DNA from: Hymenobacter monticola
GTDB lineage: Bacteria; Bacteroidota; Bacteroidia; Cytophagales; Hymenobacteraceae
Direction: 5' to 3'
DNA length: 64,000 bases
NCBI RefSeq assembly: GCF_022811645.1
Contig: NZ_CP094534.1
Coordinates: 3,596,001-3,660,000 of the forward strand
Both the position numbers and the translations under genes were made by a program. The notes beneath the pieces were generated by a model, which searched no databases, had not been told where the DNA came from, and saw nothing but the letters and a program-made list of their open reading frames with translations. The stretch's first letter is position 1; every line of letters starts with the position of its first letter. Positions 25,920-34,745 of this stretch are shown piece after piece.

Positions 25920-27869
25920 ATGAAATCCCTGAATATAAAATTCTTAGCGGGTGCTGCCGTCCTCGCCATGGCTTCCACCAGCTGCTCGAAACTGCTGGAT
26001 GAAGAGCCCCGCAGCATTTACGAGCCCGGCTTCTTCTCCACCGAACGGGGCGTGAACGGCGGCCTGACCTCGATGTACGCGCACTTGCGCTACATCTACG
26101 GCAACGCCTACTACTACAACGCCACCCTGACCGGCACCGACGAAGCCACCTGGGGCCGCGACGCCGACGAGAACTTCCTGGCCATGGACCTCTCGGGCCG
26201 TGCCGCGCTGAACGCCAACAACAGCCGGGCGGATGTGCTGTGGGTGAATGCTTTCCCCAACATCAACACGGCCAGCGGCATCATCAAGAACGCCACCGCC
26301 GTGGGCATTTCGCCGGCCCTGGTGGCCGAGGCCCGGTTCTTCCGCGCCTTCGACTACTTCATGCTGGTGCAGACCTTTGGCGGTGTGCCCCTGGACCTGG
26401 GGGCGGGCGACCTGCAATTCAACACCAACCCCATTCGCACCTCGACGCGCAACACGGTGCCCGAGGTGTACACCAAGGGCGTTTTCCCGGATTTGCTGCA
26501 GGCCGTGAATGACCTGCCGGCAACGCCGCGGGTTATCGGCGGCGCCACCAAAACGGCGGCCCGCCTCTACCTGGCCAAGGCCTACCTGACCTACGCCTGG
26601 TGGCTCGAAAACCCCAACAACATCCCCACTTACCCGGCGGCGCCGCGCACCGACCCGGCCGGTAAAACCGCTCAGTACTACTACCAGCAGGCCTACGACG
26701 TGGCCACGGCCGCCATCAACGACCCGGGCCCGTTCCGCTTGCAGCCCACCTACTACGACGTGAACGTGGCCACCAACGACCGCAACACGGAAATGCTGCT
26801 GTTTGCGGACCACACCGAAAGCAGCGAGCTCTACAACGGCGGTAGCCTGACCTTCGGCAGCGGCGGGTCGCCCGACAACTTCGCCGGCTGGATGATGACC
26901 TGGAACTACACCAACCTGCGCAGCGCCGCGAACCCCGACGGCACGGGCCCGGTATCGTCCGTGCAGCGGGAAGCTGCCCAGGCGCTGGGCCGCCCCTGGA
27001 ACCGCATGGCGCCCACCATCGACGTGCTGGAGAACACCTTTGCCGACAAGACGAACGACTCGCGCTACGACGGCACCTTCACGACGACGTACCGCGGCAA
27101 CTGGCCCAAGGCCGGCGTAGCAAACGCGACGCTGTACAATGCCAACAACCAGGCCGTTACCCCCGGTAGTGCCATCCTGACCTTCCTGGACTCGGAGCCC
27201 GCTACTCCCATTACCTACCCCAGCGGCACCGGCGCGAACAACGTAGGCGCCGGCGTACTGCCCGGCCGCCCCGATTACGTGATTTCGCCGCGCGGCATCA
27301 GCCGCATCGTGTACCCCGGCCTGTGGAAGCTCGGCCCCTACCGCACCGACAACGGCACGGGCCTCGGCCAGCCCAACGCGGGCAGCACCCGTCCGTTCAA
27401 CATCGCCAAGTTCTCGGAGCTCTACTTCGTAGCGGCCGAGGCCGCCGTGAAAGGCGCCACGACCAGACCCAACCAAAGCGCCCGCGAGTTGATTAACGTG
27501 ATTCGCGCCCGCGCCGGCAAGTGGCGTTTCGACAACAACGGCAACGTGGCCAAAGTGCAGGACAACAGCGCGGCCATGATGGCGGCCACCCCGGCCACCA
27601 TCACCGTCAACTACATCCTGGCCGAGCGTTCGCGCGAGTACTACGCCGAAGGCTACCGCTGGTTCGACCTGGTGCGCACGCAGAAGTGGAACGAACTGGC
27701 CTCGACCTACCGCATTGCGGGCACGGCCTACGGCGACCACACGCCTGCTACCGTGACGCGTACCATCCAGCCCTTCCACTACCTGCGCCCCATTCCGCAG
27801 GTTCAGCTCGACCGGATGGATGTGTCGCCGGACGTGAAAGCGACCTACCAAAACCCCAGCTATAACTAG
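25920..27869 (+). CDS. SusD/RagB-like surface glycan-binding lipoprotein
   Basis: A 649-residue lipoprotein. The signal peptide ends in a lipobox with Cys22 (MASTSC), followed by 'SKLLDEEP'; acidic residues just after the lipid cysteine are usual for surface-exposed Bacteroidota lipoproteins. RagB/SusD traits follow: 'ARFFRAFDYFMLVQTFGGVPL' in the helical repeat core and 'ILAERSREYYAEGYRWFDLVRT' near the C-terminus. It should cap the SusC barrel and capture xylan fragments. It is the last gene of the first operon, ending just before two strong terminators. No SusE/SusF-type gene follows. Confidence 0.97.
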   Translation: MKSLNIKFLAGAAVLAMASTSCSKLLDEEPRSIYEPGFFSTERGVNGGLTSMYAHLRYIYGNAYYYNATLTGTDEATWGRDADENFLAMDLSGRAALNANNSRADVLWVNAFPNINTASGIIKNATAVGISPALVAEARFFRAFDYFMLVQTFGGVPLDLGAGDLQFNTNPIRTSTRNTVPEVYTKGVFPDLLQAVNDLPATPRVIGGATKTAARLYLAKAYLTYAWWLENPNNIPTYPAAPRTDPAGKTAQYYYQQAYDVATAAINDPGPFRLQPTYYDVNVATNDRNTEMLLFADHTESSELYNGGSLTFGSGGSPDNFAGWMMTWNYTNLRSAANPDGTGPVSSVQREAAQALGRPWNRMAPTIDVLENTFADKTNDSRYDGTFTTTYRGNWPKAGVANATLYNANNQAVTPGSAILTFLDSEPATPITYPSGTGANNVGAGVLPGRPDYVISPRGISRIVYPGLWKLGPYRTDNGTGLGQPNAGSTRPFNIAKFSELYFVAAEAAVKGATTRPNQSARELINVIRARAGKWRFDNNGNVAKVQDNSAAMMAATPATITVNYILAERSREYYAEGYRWFDLVRTQKWNELASTYRIAGTAYGDHTPATVTRTIQPFHYLRPIPQVQLDRMDVSPDVKATYQNPSYN

Positions 27870-27881
27870 CCGGGAAGGAAT

Positions 27882-27930
27882 GAAAAGACTGGCTAGCGCC
27901 GTACGATTAGCCAGTCTTTTCAACCTTTTT
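27882..27930 (+). terminator. Terminator after SusD (first of two)
   Basis: GAAAAGACTGGCTA (27882-27895) pairs perfectly with TAGCCAGTCTTTTC (27908-27921), a 14-bp stem with a 12-base loop, followed by a short T-run. It lies 13 bases after the SusD stop. Confidence 0.85.
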
Positions 27931-27931
27931 G

Positions 27932-27988
27932 CCCTCTCATAAATAAGCCCCGGTTTCGTCCTGAAACCGGGGCTTATTTATGAGAGGG
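27932..27988. terminator. Second hairpin after SusD, 26-bp perfect stem
   Basis: Arms 27932-27957 and 27963-27988 are perfect reverse complements (CCCTCTCATAAATAAGCCCC... and ...GGGGCTTATTTATGAGAGGG) around a five-base loop. It is symmetric and could act in both directions. Together with the previous hairpin it should insulate the SusCD operon from the esterase-xylBA unit. Confidence 0.8.
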
Positions 27989-28025
27989 TACTGGTTTTGG
28001 CCCTTTTGGCTACCCTTCTGTTGCT

Positions 28026-29999
28026 ATGTCAATGAAATTCAATACGTTTGCTGTCGCACTGCTGCTGAGCGTGCCCCTCGTCCACAAAGCCGCCGGCCAG
28101 GTGCGCCTGCCGCGCCTCGTGAGCGACGGCATGGTGCTGCAGCGCGAGGCCGACGTGCGCATCTGGGGCTGGGCCAAGCCCGGCGAGGCCGTGGCGGTAA
28201 GCTTCCTAGGCAAAACCCATAAGGCCACTACCGGCGCCGATGGCAAGTGGACCGTGCAGCTGCCGCGCCTGAAAGCGGGTGGGCCGTACGAGATGAATAT
28301 CAAGGCCAGCAACCAGGTGGCGGTGAAGGACATTCTGGTGGGCGACGTGTGGCTGTGCTCGGGCCAGTCGAACATGGAAACGCCCATGAGCCGCCTGCGC
28401 GACAAGTACCCCGACGTGGTGGCCCAGGCCGCCAACCCCAAGATTCGCCAGTACGAAGTGCCCCTGACCTACAACTTCCAGCGCCCCCAACAGGATGTGA
28501 CCGGGGGCAAATGGATTGCGGCCGACCCGCAAACGGTGCTCAAGTTTTCGGCCGTGGCCTACTTCTTCGCCAAGGAAATCAACGCCAAGTACCAAGTGCC
28601 GGTTGGCATCATCAAAGACGCCGTGGGCGGCTCGCCGGCCGAGGCCTGGCTGAGCGCCGAGGGCCTGAAGCAGTTCCCGACCTACGAGCAGCAGCTGGCC
28701 AAGTATAAGGACAGCACCGTGGTGCTCGGCATCCGGCAGCGCGAAGGCGCCGCGGTGGCCAACTGGTACCAAACCCTCTACAAAACCGACCAGGGCGAGG
28801 CCCGCGGCCAGCAAAAATGGTCGGCACCCGACTACGACGCCAGCAGCTGGCCCACCATGCCGGTGCCCGGCTTCTGGGCCAACCAAACCCCGCTGGGCCC
28901 CGTGAACGGCGTGGTGTGGTTCCGCAAGGACGTGGACGTGCCGGCCGCCATGGTGGGCCAGCCTGCCCGCCTGGAGCTCGGCACGCTTGTCGACGCCGAC
29001 TCCACCTACATCAACGGCCAGCTGGTGGGCGGCACCGGCTACCAGTACCCGCCCCGTAAATACGACGTGAAGCCCGGCGTGCTGAAAGCCGGCAAAAACG
29101 TGGTGGTCGTGCGCCTCATCAGCAACGGCGGGCGCGGCGGCTTCACGATGGATAAGAAGTACGAGCTGACCGCCGGCGGCCAGACCATCGACCTGCGCGG
29201 GCCCTGGCAGTACAAGCTGGGCGCCACCATGCCGCCCACGCCCGGCACCACCACGTTTCAGTACACACCGGGCGGCTTGTTTAACGGCATGATTGCGCCC
29301 GTGCTTCCCTACGCCATCAAGGGCGTGCTGTGGTACCAAGGTGAGAGCAACGCCGGCCGCACCGGCGACTACCAGGCCCTGTTCAACGGCATGATTGCCG
29401 ACTGGCGCCGGCAGTTCAAGCAGCCCAACCTGCCGTTCCTCTACGCGCAGCTGCCCAACTTCATGGCCGCGAAGAAAGAGCCGTCGGAAAGCGGCTGGGC
29501 CCAGGTGCGCGACGTGCAGCGCCGCGGCTTGGCCCTGCCCCACACCGGCATGGCCGTGATTCTGGACGCCGGCGAGTGGAACGACATTCACCCCCTGGAC
29601 AAGCAGACGCCCGGCCACCGTCTGGCCCTGGCCGCCCAGAAAGTGGCCTACGGCGAAAGCAAGGTGGTTTCTTCGGGCCCCCTCTACCAGTCCATGCAAA
29701 CCAACGGCAACAAGGTGACGCTGAGCTTCAGCAGCACCGGTAGCGGCCTGGTGGCGAAGGGCGGGGGCGAGCTGAAAGGTTTCGCCATTGCCGGCCCGGA
29801 CAAGAAATTCGTGTGGGCTCAGGCCAAAATTGAAGGCAGCAAGGTAGTGGTGTGGAGCGACCAGGTGCCCAACCCCGCCGCGGTGCGCTACGCCTGGGCC
29901 GACAACCCCGAAGGCGTAAACCTGTACAACAAAGAGGGCCTGCCAGCTTCCACCTTCACTACTGAGCCGGAGGTGCCGGGCGCCACCAGCCGGCTCTAG
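28026..29999 (+). CDS. SASA-domain carbohydrate acetylesterase (CE20-like)
   Basis: A 657-residue secreted esterase with an N-terminal signal peptide (FAVALLLSVPLVHKAAGQ). The SGNH-type SASA fold is split. The nucleophile Ser115 lies in 'CSGQSNM', and the catalytic histidine His522 in 'WNDIHPLDK'. Between them, at about 240-400, an inserted beta-sandwich ('VWFRKDVDVPAAM...TLVDADSTYINGQ') resembles the jelly-roll insert of related acetylesterases. An in-frame ATG at 28032 is an alternative start. Next to xylB/xylA and in a xylan locus it most likely removes acetyl groups from xylan or xylo-oligosaccharides. A xyloglucan-type substrate is possible. Confidence 0.9.
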   Translation: MSMKFNTFAVALLLSVPLVHKAAGQVRLPRLVSDGMVLQREADVRIWGWAKPGEAVAVSFLGKTHKATTGADGKWTVQLPRLKAGGPYEMNIKASNQVAVKDILVGDVWLCSGQSNMETPMSRLRDKYPDVVAQAANPKIRQYEVPLTYNFQRPQQDVTGGKWIAADPQTVLKFSAVAYFFAKEINAKYQVPVGIIKDAVGGSPAEAWLSAEGLKQFPTYEQQLAKYKDSTVVLGIRQREGAAVANWYQTLYKTDQGEARGQQKWSAPDYDASSWPTMPVPGFWANQTPLGPVNGVVWFRKDVDVPAAMVGQPARLELGTLVDADSTYINGQLVGGTGYQYPPRKYDVKPGVLKAGKNVVVVRLISNGGRGGFTMDKKYELTAGGQTIDLRGPWQYKLGATMPPTPGTTTFQYTPGGLFNGMIAPVLPYAIKGVLWYQGESNAGRTGDYQALFNGMIADWRRQFKQPNLPFLYAQLPNFMAAKKEPSESGWAQVRDVQRRGLALPHTGMAVILDAGEWNDIHPLDKQTPGHRLALAAQKVAYGESKVVSSGPLYQSMQTNGNKVTLSFSSTGSGLVAKGGGELKGFAIAGPDKKFVWAQAKIEGSKVVVWSDQVPNPAAVRYAWADNPEGVNLYNKEGLPASTFTTEPEVPGATSRL

Positions 30000-30041
30000 C
30001 GCTGGTTTGAGCCCCGCAACAAGTATTACTTAATTATCCCC

Positions 30042-31553
30042 ATGAAATACCTCCTCGGCTACGACATCGGTAGCTCTTCTATCAAAGTTTCATTGCTCGA
30101 CATTGCCACCGGGCAAGCCGTGGCGGCCGTCACCTCGCCCAAACAGGAGATGGAAATCAGCGTGCCCCAGGCCGACTGGGCCGAGCAGCGCCCCGAGCGC
30201 TGGTGGCAGGAATGCGTGAACGCCACCACCGAGCTCAAAGCGAAATATGGCTTCGATACCTCGCTGGTGGCCGGCATCGGCATCACCTACCAGATGCACG
30301 GCCTCGTGCTGGTGGACCAGGCCGGCAAGGTGCTGCGCCCGGCCATCATCTGGTGTGACAGCCGCGCCGTGGACCTCGGCAACCAGGCTTTCGCCGAAAT
30401 GGGCGAGGAGTATTGCTTGGAAAACTTTCTGAACTCGCCCGGCAACTTCACCGCCTCCAAGCTGAAATGGGTGCGCGAAAACGAGCCGGAGGTGTACGCC
30501 CAAATCCATAAGATTCAGCTGCCCGGCGACTACATCGCCTTCAAGATGAGCGGCCAGCTGCAAACCACCGTATCGGGCTTGTCGGAGGGTGTGTTCTGGA
30601 ATTTCAAGCAGCAAGCCATTGCGCAGGAGCTGCTCGACTACTACGGCATCAGCGCCGACCTGCTGCCTGAGGTGGTGGACACCTTCTCGGTGCAGGGCCA
30701 GCTGAGCGCCGGGGCCGCGCAGGAGCTGGGCCTCACGGCCGGCACAGGTATTTGCTACCGGGCCGGCGACCAGCCCAACAACGCCTTCTCCCTCAACGTG
30801 CTGAACCCCGGCGAAATCGCGGCCACGGCTGGTACCTCGGGCGTGGTGTACGGCATCACCGATGCCCCGGCCTCCGACCCGGCCTCGCGCGTGAATGCCT
30901 TCGTGCACGTCAACCACACGGCCGAGCAGCCCCGCAACGGCGTGCTGATGTGCATGAACGGCACGGGCATCCTGAACAGCTGGCTGCGCAAAATGGTGGG
31001 CGAGCTGCCCTACGACGAGATGAACCGCCGCGCCGCCCAGGCGCCGGTAGGAGCGGAGGGCCTGGTGTTCCTGCCCTTCGGCAACGGCGCCGAGCGCATC
31101 CTCGAAAACCGCCCCACCGACGCCGAGCTGCGCGGCCTCAACTTCAACGTGCACAGCCAAAACCACCTGCTGCGCGCCGCCCAGGAGGGCATCGTGTTCG
31201 CCCTGATTTACGGCATGAACATCATGCGCCAGATGGGGGTGCAGGTGCGCACCGTGCGCGCTGGCAACGCCAACATGTTCCTGAGCCCGGTGTTCCGCGA
31301 GGCCTTCGTGAACGCCGGCGACGTGACGCTGGAGCTCTATAACACCGACGCGGCCCAGGGCGCGGCGCGCGGCGCGGGCATCGGCGCCGGCGTGTACGCC
31401 AGCGCGGCCGAAGCTTTTGGCGGCCTCGAACGCATCCTCACCGTGGAGCCCACCGACGGGCTTCGCGACCAGTACCAGGCGGCGTACGGCCGCTGGCAAG
31501 ACGCTTTATCCACTATCATTCCCCAACCAATTTCTTCCCTAGCTCATGTCTAG
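30042..31553 (+). CDS. xylB: Xylulokinase
   Basis: A 503-residue FGGY-family kinase that phosphorylates D-xylulose to xylulose 5-phosphate. The N-terminal phosphate-binding '[13 protein letters not shown]' is followed by '[14 protein letters not shown]' and '[11 protein letters not shown]'. The C-terminal lobe has '[20 protein letters not shown]' and '[13 protein letters not shown]'. Its last eight bases overlap the start of xylA (ATGTCTAG), so the two are translationally coupled. Order xylB then xylA, cytoplasmic. Confidence 0.96.
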   Translation: MKYLLGYDIGSSSIKVSLLDIATGQAVAAVTSPKQEMEISVPQADWAEQRPERWWQECVNATTELKAKYGFDTSLVAGIGITYQMHGLVLVDQAGKVLRPAIIWCDSRAVDLGNQAFAEMGEEYCLENFLNSPGNFTASKLKWVRENEPEVYAQIHKIQLPGDYIAFKMSGQLQTTVSGLSEGVFWNFKQQAIAQELLDYYGISADLLPEVVDTFSVQGQLSAGAAQELGLTAGTGICYRAGDQPNNAFSLNVLNPGEIAATAGTSGVVYGITDAPASDPASRVNAFVHVNHTAEQPRNGVLMCMNGTGILNSWLRKMVGELPYDEMNRRAAQAPVGAEGLVFLPFGNGAERILENRPTDAELRGLNFNVHSQNHLLRAAQEGIVFALIYGMNIMRQMGVQVRTVRAGNANMFLSPVFREAFVNAGDVTLELYNTDAAQGAARGAGIGAGVYASAAEAFGGLERILTVEPTDGLRDQYQAAYGRWQDALSTIIPQPISSLAHV

Positions 31554-32877
31554 CATCACCCTCTCGAAAACGGAATTTTTCACGGGCATCGACACCATCC
31601 GGTTCGAAGGCCGCGAGTCGGACAACCCGCTGTCCTTTAAGTGGTACGACGAAAACCGCGTGGTGGCCGGCAAGACCATGAAGGAGCACCTGCGCTTCGC
31701 CACGGCCTACTGGCACACCTTCACCGGCACGGGCGGCGACCCGTTCGGCCCTGGCACCAAGAACTTTGCCTGGGACTCGCACCACGAAATCATCGGCCGC
31801 GCCAAGGACAAGGCTGATGCCGCGTTTGAGTTCTTCACCAAGCTCGGCACGCCCTACTACTGCTTCCACGACATCGACCTGGTGGACGAAGGCAACTCGC
31901 TGGCCGAGTACGAGCGCAACCTCGCCACCATCGTGGACTACGTGAAGCAGCACCAGCAGGAAAGCGGCGTGAAGCTGCTGTGGGGTACGGCCAACGTGTT
32001 TTCGAACCCGCGTTACATGAACGGCGCCAGCACCAACCCCGACTTCCAGGTGGTGGCCCACGCCGGCACGCAAGTGAAAAACGCCATTGACGCGACCATC
32101 GCGCTGGGCGGCGAGAACTACGTGTTCTGGGGCGGCCGCGAGGGCTACATGACCCTGCTGAACACCGACATGAAGCGCGAACAGGCCCACATGGCCCGCT
32201 TCCTCACCATGGCCCGCGACTACGCCCGCCAGCAGGGCTTCACCGGCAAGTTTTTCATCGAGCCCAAGCCGGCCGAGCCCACCAAGCACCAGTACGACTT
32301 TGATGCCGCCACCGTCATCGGCTTCCTGCGCGAGCACGGCCTGCAGGACGACTTCCAGCTGAACCTGGAGGTGAACCACGCCACGCTGGCCGGCCACACC
32401 TTCCAGCACGAGCTGCAGGTGGCCGCCGACGCCGGGATGCTCGGCAGCATGGACGCCAACCGCGGCGACTACCAGAACGGCTGGGACACCGACCAGTTTC
32501 CGAACAACCTCAACGAGCTGACCGAGAGCATGCTCATTATTCTGGAAGCCGGTGGCATCACCCAGGGCGGCATCAACTTCGACGCCAAAACCCGCCGCAA
32601 CTCAACCGACCTCGAAGATATCTTCATCGCCCACATCGCGGGCATGGATGCCTTCGCCCGCTCGCTCGTCATCGCCAACGACATCTTGGAGAAGTCGCCC
32701 TACCGCAAGTTCCGGAAGGACCGTTACGCCTCGTTCGATTCGGGCGAAGGCAAAGCTTTCGCCGCCGGCCAACTGACGCTGGAAGACCTGCGCACCATTG
32801 CCCACAAACTGGGCGAGCCCACGCCCCGCAGCGGCAAGCAGGAGTGGCTGGAAGCCATTATCAACCAGTACATCTAG
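31546..32877 (+). CDS. xylA: Xylose isomerase
   Basis: A 443-residue class II xylose isomerase converting D-xylose to D-xylulose. Family signatures include '[13 protein letters not shown]' (catalytic histidine and metal-binding region), '[16 protein letters not shown]' and '[17 protein letters not shown]' (metal site). There is no signal peptide, so it acts in the cytoplasm. It overlaps xylB by eight bases and is followed by a repeat hairpin and a terminator, which closes the esterase-xylB-xylA unit. Confidence 0.97.
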   Translation: MSSITLSKTEFFTGIDTIRFEGRESDNPLSFKWYDENRVVAGKTMKEHLRFATAYWHTFTGTGGDPFGPGTKNFAWDSHHEIIGRAKDKADAAFEFFTKLGTPYYCFHDIDLVDEGNSLAEYERNLATIVDYVKQHQQESGVKLLWGTANVFSNPRYMNGASTNPDFQVVAHAGTQVKNAIDATIALGGENYVFWGGREGYMTLLNTDMKREQAHMARFLTMARDYARQQGFTGKFFIEPKPAEPTKHQYDFDAATVIGFLREHGLQDDFQLNLEVNHATLAGHTFQHELQVAADAGMLGSMDANRGDYQNGWDTDQFPNNLNELTESMLIILEAGGITQGGINFDAKTRRNSTDLEDIFIAHIAGMDAFARSLVIANDILEKSPYRKFRKDRYASFDSGEGKAFAAGQLTLEDLRTIAHKLGEPTPRSGKQEWLEAIINQYI

Positions 32878-32885
32878 TCGATTGA

Positions 32886-32978
32886 CCCCCTCTCCCGCGG
32901 AGAGGGGGCACCGGTCATGCCTCATGCGAAAATCGTTCGGCTCCCCCTCTCCGCGGGAGAGGGGGCCGGGGGGTGAGG
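32886..32978. repeat. Dispersed hairpin repeat (CCCCTCTCC...GGAGAGGGGG type), copy 1
   Basis: Perfect 23-base arms at 32886-32908 and 32943-32965, followed by GGCCGGGGGGTGAGGC. It starts eight bases after the xylA stop. The second copy at 59116-59212 shares the outer part and the GGCCGGGGGGTGAGGC tail. Confidence 0.85.
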
Positions 32979-33002
32979 CGCCCATTAGAACAAAAAACGG
33001 AA

Positions 33003-33057
33003 CCGGCCAGCCGCTGAAATGGTGGGAACAGTGAGGCGGCTGGCCGGGGAAGTTTTT
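33003..33057 (+). terminator. Terminator after the esterase-xylBA unit
   Basis: CCGGCCAGCCGC (33003-33014) pairs perfectly with GCGGCTGGCCGG (33036-33047), followed by GGAAGTTTTT and preceded by an A-run, so it could act on either strand. Confidence 0.75.
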
Positions 33058-33531
33058 GGTTTTGAGTAAGCGGAGGCTTGCAGCCTGCTGCAACAGGCAC
33101 GCAAGTTTAAGAGGCGTTTTGGTAAGCATGTCGGCCTGAGGTGAGCGGGCCGCCAGTGCGAAATGGATAAGTTATCCGGCTGCCGAAACGCCTCTCCGTT
33201 TGCTTGGGTGGCTTTTCATAGGTCGCCTTTGGGTTCTCACGTTGAAATTTTGGTGGGGTTCATTCCCACAAATTCTTGCGGGCTCGATAGAGTTGCTATC
33301 AGCCCGCATCGGGCGCAGTGCGCCCGTCGCACAAACACATTTAATGGCCGCTGGCATGGCCCGATGCTTCTTTTTCGGAGCAAAGGACCGTGGGCTGCAG
33401 CGGAAAAATATGCCGCTACCTGGCGCCAATGCTGGCGTTGGAAACTACGCAAGTCGGTAGTTGGGCTGGCAATCAATTTAGAAAAAGCGGGGCAGCGCCG
33501 GACGCTCGACCCTTTTGCGATACATCCTACT
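33058..33531. other. Long leader region upstream of the GH10 xylanase
   Basis: About 470 bases without a supported gene. Open frames on both strands, including an N-terminal extension of the GH10 frame back to 33163, have no protein-like features. The region is less GC-rich than its surroundings. It probably holds the promoter of the xylanase cluster, but I cannot place one. Confidence 0.4.
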
Positions 33532-34647
33532 ATGAAAGCTCATAAGTTTTTTATTTACAGCGCGCTGGCGGGCATTGGCCTTGGCTTTGTGCAAAAGTCA
33601 GAAGTGCCCTTGAAGGACGCCTTCAAGAAAGACTTCTACGTGGGGGCCGCCCTCAGCTACCGCGTGACGAGCGGGCGAGATACCAAGACTGCGGCCCTGG
33701 TCAAGGAGCAGTTCAACACCATCAGCCCCGAAAACCTGCTGAAGTGGGAAGCCGTGCACCCGCAGCCCGACCAGTACAACTTCAAGCCCGCCGACGACTA
33801 CGTGGCCTTCGGGCAGGCAAACAAGATGTTCACCATCGGCCACACGCTGATGTGGCACCAGCAAACCCCGAAATGGGTGTTTGAGGACGGCGCCGGCAAG
33901 CCCGCCAGCCGCGAGCTGCTGCTCAAGCGCCTGGAAGAGCACATCAATACCGTGGTGGGCCGCTACAAGGGCAAAATTGCCGGCTGGGACGTGGTGAATG
34001 AAGCCATCGACGACCAGCAGGGCGACCTGCGCAAAACCAAATGGCTGGAAATTCTCGGCGAGGACTTCGCCGCCAAAGCCTTTGAGTACGCCCACAAAGC
34101 CGACCCGAAAGCCGAACTCTACTACAACGACTACAGCCTATACCGCCCCGAAAAGCGGGAGGGCGTCATCAAGTTGGTGAAGAGCCTGCAGGCCAAGGGC
34201 ATCAAGGTAACCGCCATCGGGATGCAGGGCCACTACGGCCTCACCAAGCCCAGCCTGGAGCAGGTGGAGGCCAGCATCGTGGCTTTCTCGAAGCTGGGCG
34301 TGCACGTCAACTTCACGGAGCTCGACATCGACGTGCTGCCGAACCCGAGCCGCCGCCAGGGCGCCGACATCGCCGAGACCTTCGGGGCCGACCCTAAATA
34401 CAACGTGTACACCACCGGCCTGCCCGATTCGGTGCAGCAAAAGCTGACCAAGCGCTACGCCGACCTGTTTGCCCTGTTCCACAAGCACCGCGACGTCATC
34501 GACCGCATTACCCTCTGGGGCGTGACCGACGCGGATTCCTGGCTGAACGACTGGCCTATCCGGGGCCGCACGAGCTACCCCTTGCTGTTTGACCGCAATT
34601 TCCAGCCGAAACCGGCGCTGCAGGCTGTGTTGCAAGCCGCAAAATAG
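33532..34647 (+). CDS. GH10 endo-beta-1,4-xylanase
   Basis: A 371-residue single-domain enzyme that cuts the xylan backbone. Catalytic residues are in place: acid/base Glu157 (WDVVNEAID) and nucleophile Glu263 (NFTELDIDV). Other family traits are 'GAALSYRV', 'GHTLMWHQQTPKW', 'YYNDYSL' and 'LWGVTDADSWL'. The ATG at 33532 gives a weak signal sequence (FFIYSALAGIGLGF) and a normal-length enzyme. It is the only endo-xylanase of a classical family in the window. No carbohydrate-binding module is attached. Confidence 0.96.
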   Translation: MKAHKFFIYSALAGIGLGFVQKSEVPLKDAFKKDFYVGAALSYRVTSGRDTKTAALVKEQFNTISPENLLKWEAVHPQPDQYNFKPADDYVAFGQANKMFTIGHTLMWHQQTPKWVFEDGAGKPASRELLLKRLEEHINTVVGRYKGKIAGWDVVNEAIDDQQGDLRKTKWLEILGEDFAAKAFEYAHKADPKAELYYNDYSLYRPEKREGVIKLVKSLQAKGIKVTAIGMQGHYGLTKPSLEQVEASIVAFSKLGVHVNFTELDIDVLPNPSRRQGADIAETFGADPKYNVYTTGLPDSVQQKLTKRYADLFALFHKHRDVIDRITLWGVTDADSWLNDWPIRGRTSYPLLFDRNFQPKPALQAVLQAAK

Positions 34648-34655
34648 GGGGAGAA

Positions 34656-34727
34656 GTAGCGTGGACTCTGCGAGTCCGCGCCTAGTCGAACGTCCCGGCC
34701 TGCGCGGACTCGCAGAGTCCACGCTAC
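34656..34727. repeat. REP hairpin, copy D
   Basis: Perfect 25-bp arms at 34656-34680 and 34703-34727, identical to those flanking the RAYT gene 23 kb away. It sits nine bases after the GH10 stop and 19 bases before the next gene, and may protect the xylanase mRNA or stop transcription. Confidence 0.92.
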
Positions 34728-34745
34728 ATCATTACGGCATTCTCT

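Noticed and set aside
33172..33476. Two overlapping minus-strand open frames in the leader of the GH10 gene
   Set aside because: They are short, overlap each other in different frames and have no recognisable features. They could be remnants of a dispersed repeat, but nothing in the window supports that.
33163..33531. N-terminal extension of the GH10 frame by 123 codons
   Set aside because: The extension has no signal peptide or domain. The ATG at 33532 gives a normal-length GH10 with a signal-like start.
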